DNA of 40,716 nt, taken from NCBI RefSeq assembly GCF_001270265.1, contig NZ_LGAP01000046.1, forward strand, positions 1 to 40,716, given 5' to 3'. Every line of letters starts with the position of its first letter. Position 1 is the first letter of the stretch. This DNA is from Ensifer adhaerens (lineage in GTDB: Bacteria; Pseudomonadota; Alphaproteobacteria; Rhizobiales; Rhizobiaceae). Below the pieces are notes generated by a model that did no database searches, was not told the origin of the DNA, and worked only from the letters and a program-made list of their open reading frames with translations. The position numbers were made by a program, and so were the translations under genes. Below, piece after piece: positions 7,095 through 15,155 of the stretch.

Positions 7095-8862
7095 GGCTTG
7101 TCCTCGAGACAGTCAGCGCTGCCGGTGCCCTTAAAGGGTTTGGCACGGGTCGATAAAGGATCGGCGCGTGGTCGGATTGCAGTTCGTCGACATTGAACAG
7201 CCGGGTGGTCAGGTTGGCTTTGGAGGCGATCGTCGGCAGGTCCAGGACGTGCCGGGCGAAGTCGCGTCCAGCGCCAGTCATCCCGAATGCGCATTGCTCC
7301 AGGTGGTTCCGGAGCACCCGCAGAAGGCTGCCTTCATCGCACAATCCGTCGTGGCCCATGCGGCTGATGACGGAGAAGACCTGGTTGACGATGAGGTAGT
7401 AAGCGAAGCGGTCGCGGATTTCACTTTCGGGGAAATAGAGCGACGGGATCGTCTCGGTTTCCGGAACGTGGCTCGCCAGAAGGCTGCGATAGCGTTCGGA
7501 GAGGTAGAATCCCTGATTGTCGCGGTAGTAACTGACCGATGGGTAGCCGGCGCCGATGTCGAGCAGGCTGTTTTGTTGGTGCGCTTCGAGTGCGATGCCG
7601 TAGTCGTCGTAGAGCCGGATCAGCGGTTCGACTGCGCATTCGAGATACCGTTGGAACCAGGCGATGCAGACGTCGGCGAGAGGCTGTCGATTCCTGGTGG
7701 CGAGTGTGCGCAGGAGTTTTTCAAGCCTCGATGGTGCCTGCGGAAGAGGGTCTGCCGTCAGCGCCGCCAAGGTTATGACGCCCTGTCCCTTGCCATGGGC
7801 GAAAGGGTTTTCGCGCAGGATGACTTCAAAGCCGCTCTCGCTGTGGCCCGGCCGATCGAGCGCGATATAGGCCGGGTCTTGGATGATCCTAAAATTTGCC
7901 GAGCGCTTGGCAAAACCGATCCGGTCGATCAGCTTGGCCATCGCGACGCCCGCCTCCAGCTCCTGCCTTCGGTTCAGCCGGACGGAATTGGTAATGCGCA
8001 CCGGCAACGAAAACTTGAGCATCCAGTCTTCCGCAGCGCCATAGACCGTGCGGACGGACGACGTTGCGCTGAAGAGTGAACCGGCCGGACCCAGGTGACG
8101 CAGGATGCCCGCCCGTTGCATCGCCTGAATGCCGGGGTCGAGCAGCAAGGCTTCCGCCTGCAGCGGGTGCATCGGTAGCAGGCATTCGTCGCCGGCAAGA
8201 CCCAAGCCTTCCGCTTCGAGCCCTAAAAGCGAGCGGACGATCTCGGGCGCCGGTGTCGGGCGGGAGGACGCGTGACTGACGTGGTCCATCTTCGCTGCGA
8301 AATAATGCAGCTTGAACTGGCCGCGCAGTTCGGGCGCATAGCTCTCCTGTTGCCAATAGGTCATGCCCTGCCGGCTCTTCGGCGTCGGGTGCAGCCAGTG
8401 CCCGAAGACAAGCGACTGCTCGGCCTCGAGAAACTCGCCTGCTCCCTCCGGATCCGGCAGCGCCTTGTCGATATAGAGGGCGGTCTGCTGATAGCTTTCG
8501 AGCACCCGGATCAGTAGCTCCAGTTCGAAGCCACGCAGCGCCTCCGTCTGGCCGGCATCGTCCTGGCGATAGGCGGCCTGGACCAGCATATGCAGCGCCG
8601 ACATCAGCTCGATCGGCCGCCAGGATGGATCGGAGACATTGCGCCCCCATGCCCTGCCGAAATGAAGCGGACCGCAAACGGACGATGAGGTGACCTCGAC
8701 GCGCAGGATCATTTGCTGGCGGGGAAGCGACCATTCGATGCTGTCGCAGGATCCGCCGGCGGTCCGGTGCATGACCGGGACGCCGGGATTGACCTCCCTG
8801 AGATAGCAGTTGGCGAAGCTTTGAAATGTCGCAGTTTCTGCGATTTGCCTAGACGATTTCAT
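7078..8862 (-). CDS. asbA: AsbA-like NIS siderophore synthetase (594 aa)
   Basis: The first gene of the operon. It shares AsbA hallmarks: MKSSRQIAETATFQSFANCYLRE at the start, FGHWLHPTPKSRQGM, LLPMHPLQAEALL, KFSLPVRITNSVRLNRRQELE, SGFEVILRENPF, ALEAHQQNSLL, YYRDNQGFYLSE and KANLTTRLFNVDEL. In Bacillus, AsbA condenses citrate with spermidine. The frame extends 10 codons upstream to 8892, but the ATG at 8862 has GAGGA about 8 bases upstream and matches the Bacillus N-terminus, so it is preferred. No exporter, TonB receptor or ABC uptake genes are next to the operon. Confidence 0.9.
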   Translation of the reverse strand: MKSSRQIAETATFQSFANCYLREVNPGVPVMHRTAGGSCDSIEWSLPRQQMILRVEVTSSSVCGPLHFGRAWGRNVSDPSWRPIELMSALHMLVQAAYRQDDAGQTEALRGFELELLIRVLESYQQTALYIDKALPDPEGAGEFLEAEQSLVFGHWLHPTPKSRQGMTYWQQESYAPELRGQFKLHYFAAKMDHVSHASSRPTPAPEIVRSLLGLEAEGLGLAGDECLLPMHPLQAEALLLDPGIQAMQRAGILRHLGPAGSLFSATSSVRTVYGAAEDWMLKFSLPVRITNSVRLNRRQELEAGVAMAKLIDRIGFAKRSANFRIIQDPAYIALDRPGHSESGFEVILRENPFAHGKGQGVITLAALTADPLPQAPSRLEKLLRTLATRNRQPLADVCIAWFQRYLECAVEPLIRLYDDYGIALEAHQQNSLLDIGAGYPSVSYYRDNQGFYLSERYRSLLASHVPETETIPSLYFPESEIRDRFAYYLIVNQVFSVISRMGHDGLCDEGSLLRVLRNHLEQCAFGMTGAGRDFARHVLDLPTIASKANLTTRLFNVDELQSDHAPILYRPVPNPLRAPAALTVSRTSHAIAS

Positions 8863-9414
8863 GTCTGTCGATCCTCGGCACGCGACATGCAAAGTCGCGC
8901 AATCGCGTCGCGTGGGAGGCGCAACGCATCGAATTTTCTTAGTGAACGGGCTTAGGTCGGCGCGACATGTGTCACGCTCTGTCTGTCAGCCGCCAGTGGA
9001 GGCGGATGGGATTGGCGCAGGATCTGGTCGGCTGGCAGCCTGCGGGCAGAGGCGATGTGTTTCGGCGCACTAACCTGCGAGGCTATGAACGCAAATGCGC
9101 GGGTTGCCACAATTCTAGAGGGAAACGGACCAATGTGGCCACGTTCCCCTGCAAACGGCAGACGTCCGTTACGGCATTCCGGTGAGCTCATCTTCCACCC
9201 GTCTCGGCTTTCGGCGCGGTGCTTCAACATGCGCTTTCAAACAAAGACGACCGGCTCCGGATTTTTTTTCACGGATCGCGGAATTTTTTATGATTATTAT
9301 TGTCCAGTTAAATTCCTGTCGCGTCGTCCCCCAAGTATACGGGTGCCGGACCGCACGTGGCGGCCGCCGGGGCGGGTGTAGCGATGATGCCTTCGGGCAG
9401 GTCGTTTTGCCGTG
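8863..9414. other. Intergenic region upstream of the siderophore operon, 552 bases
   Basis: This should carry the asb promoter and regulator sites. A small hairpin (cgcgac 8881-8886 with gtcgcg 8894-8899) falls in the expected 5' leader of asbA. An A/T-rich patch at 9258-9315 lies near the araC stop codon. I looked for TGA-N9-TCA (RirA-type iron box) and Fur/Irr-like palindromes and found none I would defend. No gene is apparent. Confidence 0.5.
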
Positions 9415-10245
9415 CTAGCGAAGATGGAGGGCGCGCTGGAATTCGGCGGGCGTGCGCCCATAGGCCTGTTTGAAGGACGCACTGAAATGGCTGTGGCTGG
9501 AAAAGCCGAGATCGAGGCCGAGTGCCGTCAGGTCATGGCAGGAGCCGAGCAGATCTAGCGCACGCGCAAGCCGCAGCCGCAACTGATAGCGGTAGAGTGG
9601 CATGGCTTCGACCTGTTGGAAAACCTGAGTGAGATAGACGGGCGACACGCCGACTTCCGTTGCCACCTCGGCCAAGGTCCAACGGCGGGCAAGATCGGTC
9701 GAAAGAACCAGCTTCGCCCGATCGACGAGCTTCTCGCGCCCATAGGTCGAGGCAGCACTGTGCGATGTCCTCTCACCGAGCGAACGCCGGATCAGTGTCA
9801 GCGTCAGGGTCTCGGCTTCGAGCGTTTCGGCAATCCCGCGATGAAGGCTATAACGCAACAGGGCGACAAGCGCCTGCGCCCGTGGATCGATGCGCCGGCG
9901 CGGTCTCTTGAACGAAACGAGCGTGCCGACGCGCAGTTGCTCCTTCGGCGCAAGTTCGCAGAGGATGGCTTCGTCCACCTGCACGTCAAGGCAGGCATCG
10001 CCGCCTTCGATCGGGTGGCTGACGCGATAGTCTTCGCTGCGATTGAAGAAGATCACCTGATTGGATTCAGCCACGGTGTCGGCCTTGCCCACATGCCGCA
10101 TGAAGACGCCGCGATAGGGATAGACGAGGCTTGTGCGGTGGCTGCATTCCTCGCCGCTTTTGCCACGGCACGCGCCGTCGCAGACCACCTCCCGAAGCGA
10201 GGCGGTGGAGGTGTCGAGAAGCGTCTGGCACGAAAATTGGGACAT
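9415..10245 (-). CDS. AraC-family regulator, probable siderophore-operon activator (276 aa)
   Basis: The C-terminal ~100 residues are a classic AraC double helix-turn-helix (RRWTLAEVATEVGVSPVYLTQVFQ, then LGLDLGFSSHSHFSASFKQAYGRTPAEFQ). The N-terminus is a cupin-like sensor containing three cysteines in REVVCDGACRGKSGEECS. The ATG at 10245 (MSQFSCQTLL) is taken rather than the upstream codon at 10305. It is the nearest regulator to the asb operon, in the same orientation and about 550 bases upstream. AraC regulators next to siderophore genes (RhrA in Sinorhizobium, PchR, YbtA) typically activate them under iron starvation, sometimes with the siderophore as ligand. That role here is inferred from context only. 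Confidence 0.85.
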   Translation of the reverse strand: MSQFSCQTLLDTSTASLREVVCDGACRGKSGEECSHRTSLVYPYRGVFMRHVGKADTVAESNQVIFFNRSEDYRVSHPIEGGDACLDVQVDEAILCELAPKEQLRVGTLVSFKRPRRRIDPRAQALVALLRYSLHRGIAETLEAETLTLTLIRRSLGERTSHSAASTYGREKLVDRAKLVLSTDLARRWTLAEVATEVGVSPVYLTQVFQQVEAMPLYRYQLRLRLARALDLLGSCHDLTALGLDLGFSSHSHFSASFKQAYGRTPAEFQRALHLR

Positions 10246-10252
10246 CGCGGCC

Positions 10253-10507
10253 CTATTCGTCGCGTTTGTAGAAATCGTTATAGGCGGCCCCACGCGGCAG
10301 GCCAATATCCTTCAGTTGATGATCCGAAAGCGCAAGCAGGTCCAGACGCCCGCGCCGCGTGACCATCCAGCGGGAAAGCCGCGCAAACAGCCGCCAGGGA
10401 AAACCGCGTGTTTCGTGTGCGGCCGAAGCCGCAAATCTCTCCCGCGGGGCGATCAGCCGTGGGGAGACATAGATCAGGTTGCCATGGGATGAAGCTGTGT
10501 CCGACAT
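10253..10507 (-). CDS. DUF1127 (YjiS-like) small protein (84 aa)
   Basis: The C-terminal half has the DUF1127 pattern: RLSRWMVTRRGRLDLLALSDHQLKDIGLPRG. Longer Arg-rich members of this family in alphaproteobacteria have been linked to RNA turnover and phosphate or stress physiology; the function of this one is unknown. The ATG at 10507 has AAGGGAGA about 7 bases upstream, which itself follows an alternative ATG at 10525. It ends 7 bases before the araC start, so the two genes are probably co-transcribed. The motif at 10567-10590 lies upstream. Confidence 0.85.
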   Translation of the reverse strand: MSDTASSHGNLIYVSPRLIAPRERFAASAAHETRGFPWRLFARLSRWMVTRRGRLDLLALSDHQLKDIGLPRGAAYNDFYKRDE

Positions 10508-10566
10508 CGGATCATCTCCCTTCATTCGTTTCCGATGGGAGCAGAATGACCTGTCGTCGCCGCAGC

Positions 10567-10590
10567 CGCTGTCAGATTATTTAGCGATCG
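10567..10590 (-). promoter_or_regulatory. Shared upstream motif, copy 2
   Basis: A 24-base segment identical to 421-444 except one base. It lies 60-83 bases upstream of the DUF1127 ATG at 10507, almost the same distance as copy 1 from its gene. Beyond the motif the flanks match poorly, so a conserved site is more likely than a duplicated region. Confidence 0.5.
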
Positions 10591-10783
10591 GTGAGGGGTC
10601 GCCGGCGATCATGAACGCAAGCAACGCCGCCTTCTTGGTCTGGCTTAAGGCAGGGGACGTTGTTTGAGGGGGGCGTGGGCGGAGAACAGGCCTCGCCGAG
10701 TACCAAGGTCGCCGTAAAAGTACGACTTTAGTCGCTTTGCAGGTCATTGACGCGGCACTATTCTTACACTGGGAGGATCGCTC

Positions 10784-11029
10784 ATGACCAAAATAGCCGT
10801 ACCGCTGGTCAGTCACGGACATCCAGATCGGGAGCCGGATTGTCAATGCGCGGTTGAAGGTGCCTTCCTGGAACTGGTCGAACGCGCGGAGGCCGCGGGC
10901 TGGACATCGGACGAAGTGGCGGACTGTCTTGTCAGCCTGTCGCACAGGCATCGCACGATACTCAGCGAGGACATCCACCTGCTCGAAGAGATCACATCTT
11001 CGCTGCTGCTTTCGCGAAAGCTCCACTAG
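10784..11029 (+). CDS. Conserved small cytosolic protein of unknown function (81 aa)
   Basis: The ATG is preceded by GGGAGGA with good spacing, the best evidence that this is real. The predicted protein is mostly helical and acidic (VEGAFLELVERAEAAGWTSDEVADCLVSLSHRHRTILSEDIHLLEEI), with no signal peptide or membrane segment and a Cys pair (CQC) near residue 22. I do not recognise a named family. It is monocistronic and convergent with the gene at 11154. Confidence 0.65.
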   Translation: MTKIAVPLVSHGHPDREPDCQCAVEGAFLELVERAEAAGWTSDEVADCLVSLSHRHRTILSEDIHLLEEITSSLLLSRKLH

Positions 11030-11127
11030 GGCCTGCCGTCGATGTGAACCGATTTGCGTTTAGCACGCGTGCCCGGGGAAAGCACCTCGGTGCTGGACGA
11101 ATCTGTGCTTGCACTGGGCAGGCCTTC
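11028..11127. repeat. Nested inverted repeats between convergent genes
   Basis: Outer arms ggcctgcc (from about 11031) and ggcaggcc (about 11118) enclose a gcacgcgtgc palindrome and an agcacc-tc-ggtgct hairpin. The region separates the convergent genes at 10784 and 11154, so it may act as a two-way terminator; no U-tract is present. Confidence 0.3.
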
Positions 11128-11153
11128 ACCTTCCTTTCGTCCAGGATCCGGTT

Positions 11154-11597
11154 TCAGGCCGGTATGAACTTTCCGTCGTAACGCACGCGAAAATTCCGGC
11201 GTTGGGCATCCTCCTGGAAGCAGAGGAATACGAGCTCGAGATCGTTCGTGCTGCTGCGCCGCCCGAGCAGGCTGAGCGTGATCACGATCACGCCGCCATA
11301 GGTGCGCGTCAGGTCGATTGCGGCTCTTCGAATTTCATTGGTGCCGGCGTCGTCTCTGTCTTCGCGCCGTTCGTAAACCTGCCAGAAACGCGCTGTCTCC
11401 CAGGCCGAACGCAGCGCCTCTGTAATCTGATCCTTGAACTCGTCTGTCGACCTGCCCTTGCTCCACGAAACGGTCTGCTCGGTGTGATCGCCAAAGATGT
11501 CGAGATAACCGTCATAGTCGTCCGGATCGGAAAAACACCGCTCGATCATCCCGAATGCCACGTCCTCGGAAATCGCTGCCTTAAAAAATATCGTCAT
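11154..11597 (-). CDS. Hypothetical protein (147 aa)
   Basis: The predicted product is soluble and acidic at the N-terminus (MTIFFKAAISEDVAFGMIERCFSDPDDYDGYLDIFGDH), with a helical middle and a beta-rich C-terminal half (YGGVIVITLSLLGRR, LELVFLCFQEDAQRRNFRVRYDGKF). I do not recognise a family; an SnoaL-like or immunity-type fold would fit the size but is a guess. Normal codon usage and a clean frame suggest a real gene. No strong ribosome binding site is seen. Confidence 0.6.
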   Translation of the reverse strand: MTIFFKAAISEDVAFGMIERCFSDPDDYDGYLDIFGDHTEQTVSWSKGRSTDEFKDQITEALRSAWETARFWQVYERREDRDDAGTNEIRRAAIDLTRTYGGVIVITLSLLGRRSSTNDLELVFLCFQEDAQRRNFRVRYDGKFIPA

Positions 11598-12016
11598 CGA
11601 ATCGCCAACCCTGCCTTGAGCGCCTATGTTGTCAAAGCGTCGGCGGCGTATCTAGTCCCCGAACGTCCGATCGATGCGGAACGAACGTTTATCATTTCGC
11701 CGCAGTGACTTGAGGCTGGACGGCGCGATACCGATGGCGTCGCGGGGCGCCACGGCTCCGCATATGAGTATTGCCTTATATTTGCGGAATGTGCTATCGT
11801 TGATTTCATTCTTGATTGATGCAACCCGAATTTGCTTTTCGCCTTGCGACACGCAATCTCAAAGATCGCGTCGCAAGAGACATTTGTTTCGACACTCATA
11901 TTTGCAGCAATAGAGATTTATTCAGTCCGGCGCAGCACGGGGATGCAAGACAGGATCCGGAGATCACTCCGCTCTGAAACTCCGGCGCAGATACAGGCGG
12001 GAGGAGGTGTGCTCAA
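11598..12016. other. Intergenic region, 419 bases
   Basis: It lies between divergently transcribed genes and is more A/T-rich in the middle (11760-11900). It contains an inverted repeat with 8-base arms, cttgcgac (11843-11850) and gtcgcaag (11870-11877). No convincing gene was found. Confidence 0.5.
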
Positions 12017-12931
12017 TTGCTCGGCACGGCATTTCCACGCGAAGTGTTTTGGCGTTCGGTGGTCTTTGTCTGTCTGTTGGTTGGGTCCATGTTATCGGCC
12101 GCGACGGTTCGCGCATCGCAGACGGACGGCGCCGACATGCGGTTCTTCGTCGTTCGCAGCGGCCAGCCGGGCTGCGAGCCGACCTGTCCCGAGTGGATAT
12201 CTGCAGAGGGCACGATCGTTGACGAAAGTCCGGCGCGCTTCAAGAGGTTGCTTAAGTCCATCGGCAACCGACGCCTGCCGATCGTGGTGACGTCGCCGGG
12301 CGGAGACGTCGATGCTGCGATGGCGATCGGGCGCATGATCAGAGCGCGAAAGCTTGAAGTTGCGGTCGGCAAGACCCGCTTCATCGGTTGTCAACCCGAG
12401 CAGCAGGATTGCAGTGACAACGACGGCAAAGGCGCCCGCCACATCGGCATCGCCTATTCCGGCGAAGCCTATTGCAACTCGGCTTGTCCGTTGCTGCTTG
12501 CCGGCGGCACCCGGCGCGTGGTCGGCGAGTGGGCATTTCTGGGCGTGCACCAGATCACCACAACTTACGTTCAGACGGAGACGCAATATCGGACGAAATA
12601 TCGTGTCGTGAACGGCAAGAAGAAGATGACCAGCAAGAAAGTCGTCAGCCGCAGGAATGTCGGCGGCTACAAGACCTATGAGATGAGCAGGGAGACCGAG
12701 CGCAAGCTGGCGGCCTATCTCGCGGAAATGGGCGTCGGTCGGTCCGTCATCGATCTGATGAAGATCACGCCCGCTGCCGACATTCGCAAGATCGAGCCCG
12801 TCGCGATGTTGGAAATGAAGCTGACGACCAAGCTGGGTGGGGTCGAACTGCTGACCTCGGTCGAGGCTTGCAGAACGGTGCCGGCAGCCGCCAACTGTCG
12901 CGTGTTCGTGATGTCGGACTTGGAGCGTTAG
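12017..12931 (+). CDS. Exported ClpP-fold protein, COG3904-like, active-site Ser present (304 aa)
   Basis: A hydrophobic segment (VVFVCLLVGSMLSAATVRAS, about residues 15-34) is a signal peptide or anchor. Then come the oxyanion-type motif VTSPGGDVDAAMAIGRMI and the nucleophile motif YCNSACPLLLAGGTRR (Ser155), followed by LGVHQ (His178), a typical serine/histidine arrangement for periplasmic ClpP/SppA-like proteins of this group. Conserved Cys pairs (CEPTC, CQPEQQDC) probably form disulfides. A Lys/Arg-rich insertion follows the His. The start is TTG with a strong GGAGGAGGT upstream; the later ATG at 12089 would cut into the signal peptide. Substrate unknown. A paralogue follows 26 bases after the stop. 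Confidence 0.75.
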   Translation: MLGTAFPREVFWRSVVFVCLLVGSMLSAATVRASQTDGADMRFFVVRSGQPGCEPTCPEWISAEGTIVDESPARFKRLLKSIGNRRLPIVVTSPGGDVDAAMAIGRMIRARKLEVAVGKTRFIGCQPEQQDCSDNDGKGARHIGIAYSGEAYCNSACPLLLAGGTRRVVGEWAFLGVHQITTTYVQTETQYRTKYRVVNGKKKMTSKKVVSRRNVGGYKTYEMSRETERKLAAYLAEMGVGRSVIDLMKITPAADIRKIEPVAMLEMKLTTKLGGVELLTSVEACRTVPAAANCRVFVMSDLER

Positions 12932-12957
12932 ATCCGCGGATCTGGATGGAGATAGGG

Positions 12958-13740
12958 ATGTTCGTATGGAGTCCCGCTGCCGACAAGACCCTGCCCCGTC
13001 TGCGAAGGGTGGCGCTGCTGACTTGCCTGGCGGCCTCAAGCATATTGATCCAACAGCCGGCAATGGCGGCAGACGAGCAGATGCGTTTCGTCGTTGTGCG
13101 CTCGAGCCAGGCCGGTTGCGAGCCGACATGCACGGAATGGATTTCCGCCGAAGGGATGATCGGCCCCAGAACGCCGACTTTGCTGAAGGCGACGTTGAGG
13201 ACGCTCGGTGACCGCAAGCTGCCGCTGGTCCTTACATCGCCTGGTGGTGACATGGCCGCTGCCATGGCGATCGGCCGCCTTATCCGCAGGAATGGGCTCG
13301 GCGTGGCCGTCGGCATGACGGTTTTTGAAGGATGTGAGCCGGATGACGAGGGATGCCGGGAAAACGATAACAGGGGCGCGGACTATGTCGGAGAGGCGGT
13401 TTCGGAAGGACGATGTGCGCATGCATGCGCTCTGGTTCTGGCCGCCGGCGTTCGACGGCTCGCGGGCGATGGAACGGCCGTCGAGGATATTCCGATCGGA
13501 GCTGCCAGCGAGGCCGGCACCAAAAAGCTGGTGGCGTACTACGGCGAAATGGGCGTGCGACATCAGGTCCTGGTCGAAGGCCTCCGTGACGAGGACGGCA
13601 ATCTCGGTCATTGGCAATTGTTCAAGGCGCTTCTGGTGACGAGCACGCTCGCAGTCGACCAACTGGTCGATGCACAAATCTGTCGGGGCACGCCCGCGCC
13701 CGACAATTGCCGGGTCTTCACCACGATGGACCTGGAGTAG
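12958..13740 (+). CDS. Exported ClpP-fold paralogue lacking the catalytic serine (260 aa)
   Basis: It has clear sequence kinship with the preceding gene: MRFVVVRSSQAGCEPTCTEWISAEGMI, LVLTSPGGDMAAAMAIGRLI, CEPDDEGC and PDNCRVFTTMDLE. The nucleophile motif reads RCAHACALVLAAGVRR: the serine at the equivalent position is His155. The LGVHQ histidine and the basic insertion that follows it are replaced by a short unrelated segment. It is therefore probably catalytically dead. A signal peptide runs to MAADEQ. The ATG at 12958 is chosen because GGAG stands 6 bases upstream. Tandem order suggests co-expression with the intact copy. Confidence 0.78.
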   Translation: MFVWSPAADKTLPRLRRVALLTCLAASSILIQQPAMAADEQMRFVVVRSSQAGCEPTCTEWISAEGMIGPRTPTLLKATLRTLGDRKLPLVLTSPGGDMAAAMAIGRLIRRNGLGVAVGMTVFEGCEPDDEGCRENDNRGADYVGEAVSEGRCAHACALVLAAGVRRLAGDGTAVEDIPIGAASEAGTKKLVAYYGEMGVRHQVLVEGLRDEDGNLGHWQLFKALLVTSTLAVDQLVDAQICRGTPAPDNCRVFTTMDLE

Positions 13741-13808
13741 CGAGCGGCTTGCGGTCTTGACGGGTGCAAACGCGATGCCGCTTTCTCAGAACGAGCGATG
13801 CGTGCCGG

Positions 13809-15008
13809 TCACTCCGCGGCAGCCGCAGGTTTCAAGGCATATCGATAGACGGCCGTCTCGAAGTCGAGGTAGGCGCCGACCGACGTCGGATCGGCGAAGG
13901 GCAGGACCTGGGTGCCCCAGAATCCCCCGACACCGTTCTTGCGGTCAATCCAGTAGTACAGGTTGGCCAGTCCTGCCCAGGCGAGCGATCCCGCGGGCCT
14001 ACCGGTCGGTGCGTCCTTGTCGTTGATCATGAAGGTCAAGGCCCAGGACTTCGGCATGCCGGGGAAGAATTCGGCGTCGTTCGACAGACTTGGGATGACA
14101 CCGGGAAGGCGCTTGATCTTCATTTCGCCTAGGCCGTTTTGCTCGGCCATTTTCACTGTGTCGGCTTTCAGCACGCGACCATTAGGGCCGTCGCCGTCGT
14201 TCAACCACATGCGGATGAACTTGGCATAATCCAAAGCGGTCGAATAAAGCCCGTGCCCACCCATATGGATCTCTGGATCCTGCGGCAGGATGAAGTCGAG
14301 CGGCGCCAAGGCGCCGGCCGAATCGCGCTGGTGCATCGTCGCCATTCTCGCACGCATGGCAGCATTCATGGTGAACGCCGTATCAGACATGTCGAGCCGG
14401 TCGAACACCCGGGATTTCATGGCCGACCCCAGACGTTCGCCGAGGATCCCCTCGACCACCTGACCGGCCCAATCGATGTTCGAGCCATATTCCCACTGAT
14501 CGCCCGGATCGAACAGAAGCGGCGTCGCGATCGCGGCGTGCGTTGCCGCCACCACACTCGGCTGGCCATGTTCTTTCGCGAGGCGATAGTAGGTTTCATT
14601 GAAGAAGTCGTAGCCGAAGCCCGCAGTGTGAAGAAGAAGCATCCGGGTCGTGATCTCGCGCTTTGGAGCACGCAGCGTCGGTCGTCCGTCGAGGTCAAAC
14701 CCTTCGATCACCTGACAGTTGCCGATCGCCGGTGCATATCGCCGTGCCGGGGTATCGAGATCCAGTTTTCCCTCTTCCACGAGCTGCAGGCATACGGTGC
14801 CGGTGACGGCCTTCGTCGTGGAAAAGATAGCAAGGACGCTGTCGGTGGTCATGTCGAGGTCGCCACCGAGCTGCCGATTGCCGGCAGCGCCCTCATAGAT
14901 ATTGCCGTGCCTGTCCGTTGCCACGGCCACCACACCGGGTAAACCGGGCACGGACGACACGGCCTTGTCCAAGACGGCATCGGCCGCCGGCTTCAATGTC
15001 GTGTTCAT
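13809..15008 (-). CDS. Class C beta-lactamase-like serine hydrolase/esterase (399 aa)
   Basis: The SxxK motif is STTK ([24 protein letters not shown]), and the second motif Y-x-N appears as [21 protein letters not shown] and [22 protein letters not shown] are typical of the EstB/penicillin-binding-protein-related esterase group (beta-lactamase family). There is no signal peptide, so it probably acts in the cytosol on esters rather than as a resistance enzyme. The start codon has AAGGAG upstream. It ends convergently with the exported paralogue pair. Exact substrate unknown. Confidence 0.88.
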   Translation of the reverse strand: MNTTLKPAADAVLDKAVSSVPGLPGVVAVATDRHGNIYEGAAGNRQLGGDLDMTTDSVLAIFSTTKAVTGTVCLQLVEEGKLDLDTPARRYAPAIGNCQVIEGFDLDGRPTLRAPKREITTRMLLLHTAGFGYDFFNETYYRLAKEHGQPSVVAATHAAIATPLLFDPGDQWEYGSNIDWAGQVVEGILGERLGSAMKSRVFDRLDMSDTAFTMNAAMRARMATMHQRDSAGALAPLDFILPQDPEIHMGGHGLYSTALDYAKFIRMWLNDGDGPNGRVLKADTVKMAEQNGLGEMKIKRLPGVIPSLSNDAEFFPGMPKSWALTFMINDKDAPTGRPAGSLAWAGLANLYYWIDRKNGVGGFWGTQVLPFADPTSVGAYLDFETAVYRYALKPAAAAE

Positions 15009-15155
15009 GGAATTTCTCCTTCATGAGCAAACCTGTCCGACTGCGCAGAAACGTACGCCTATTTTAGCAGGTGCGGCTCGCCTCTCTATCTTGAGCGCCG
15101 CAAGTCCCTAGCGCAAGGAAATCGCCTCCAGATCCGGCGAGGCAGCTTCCAAACC

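Noticed and set aside
8863-9414. Iron-regulator box (RirA TGA-N9-TCA, Fur or Irr type) upstream of asbA
   Set aside because: Expected for a siderophore operon, but no palindrome or spacing I could defend was found, so none is annotated.
13809-15008. Beta-lactam resistance enzyme
   Set aside because: SxxK and YxN motifs are shared with esterases of the same superfamily; no signal peptide is present, so a periplasmic resistance role is unlikely.
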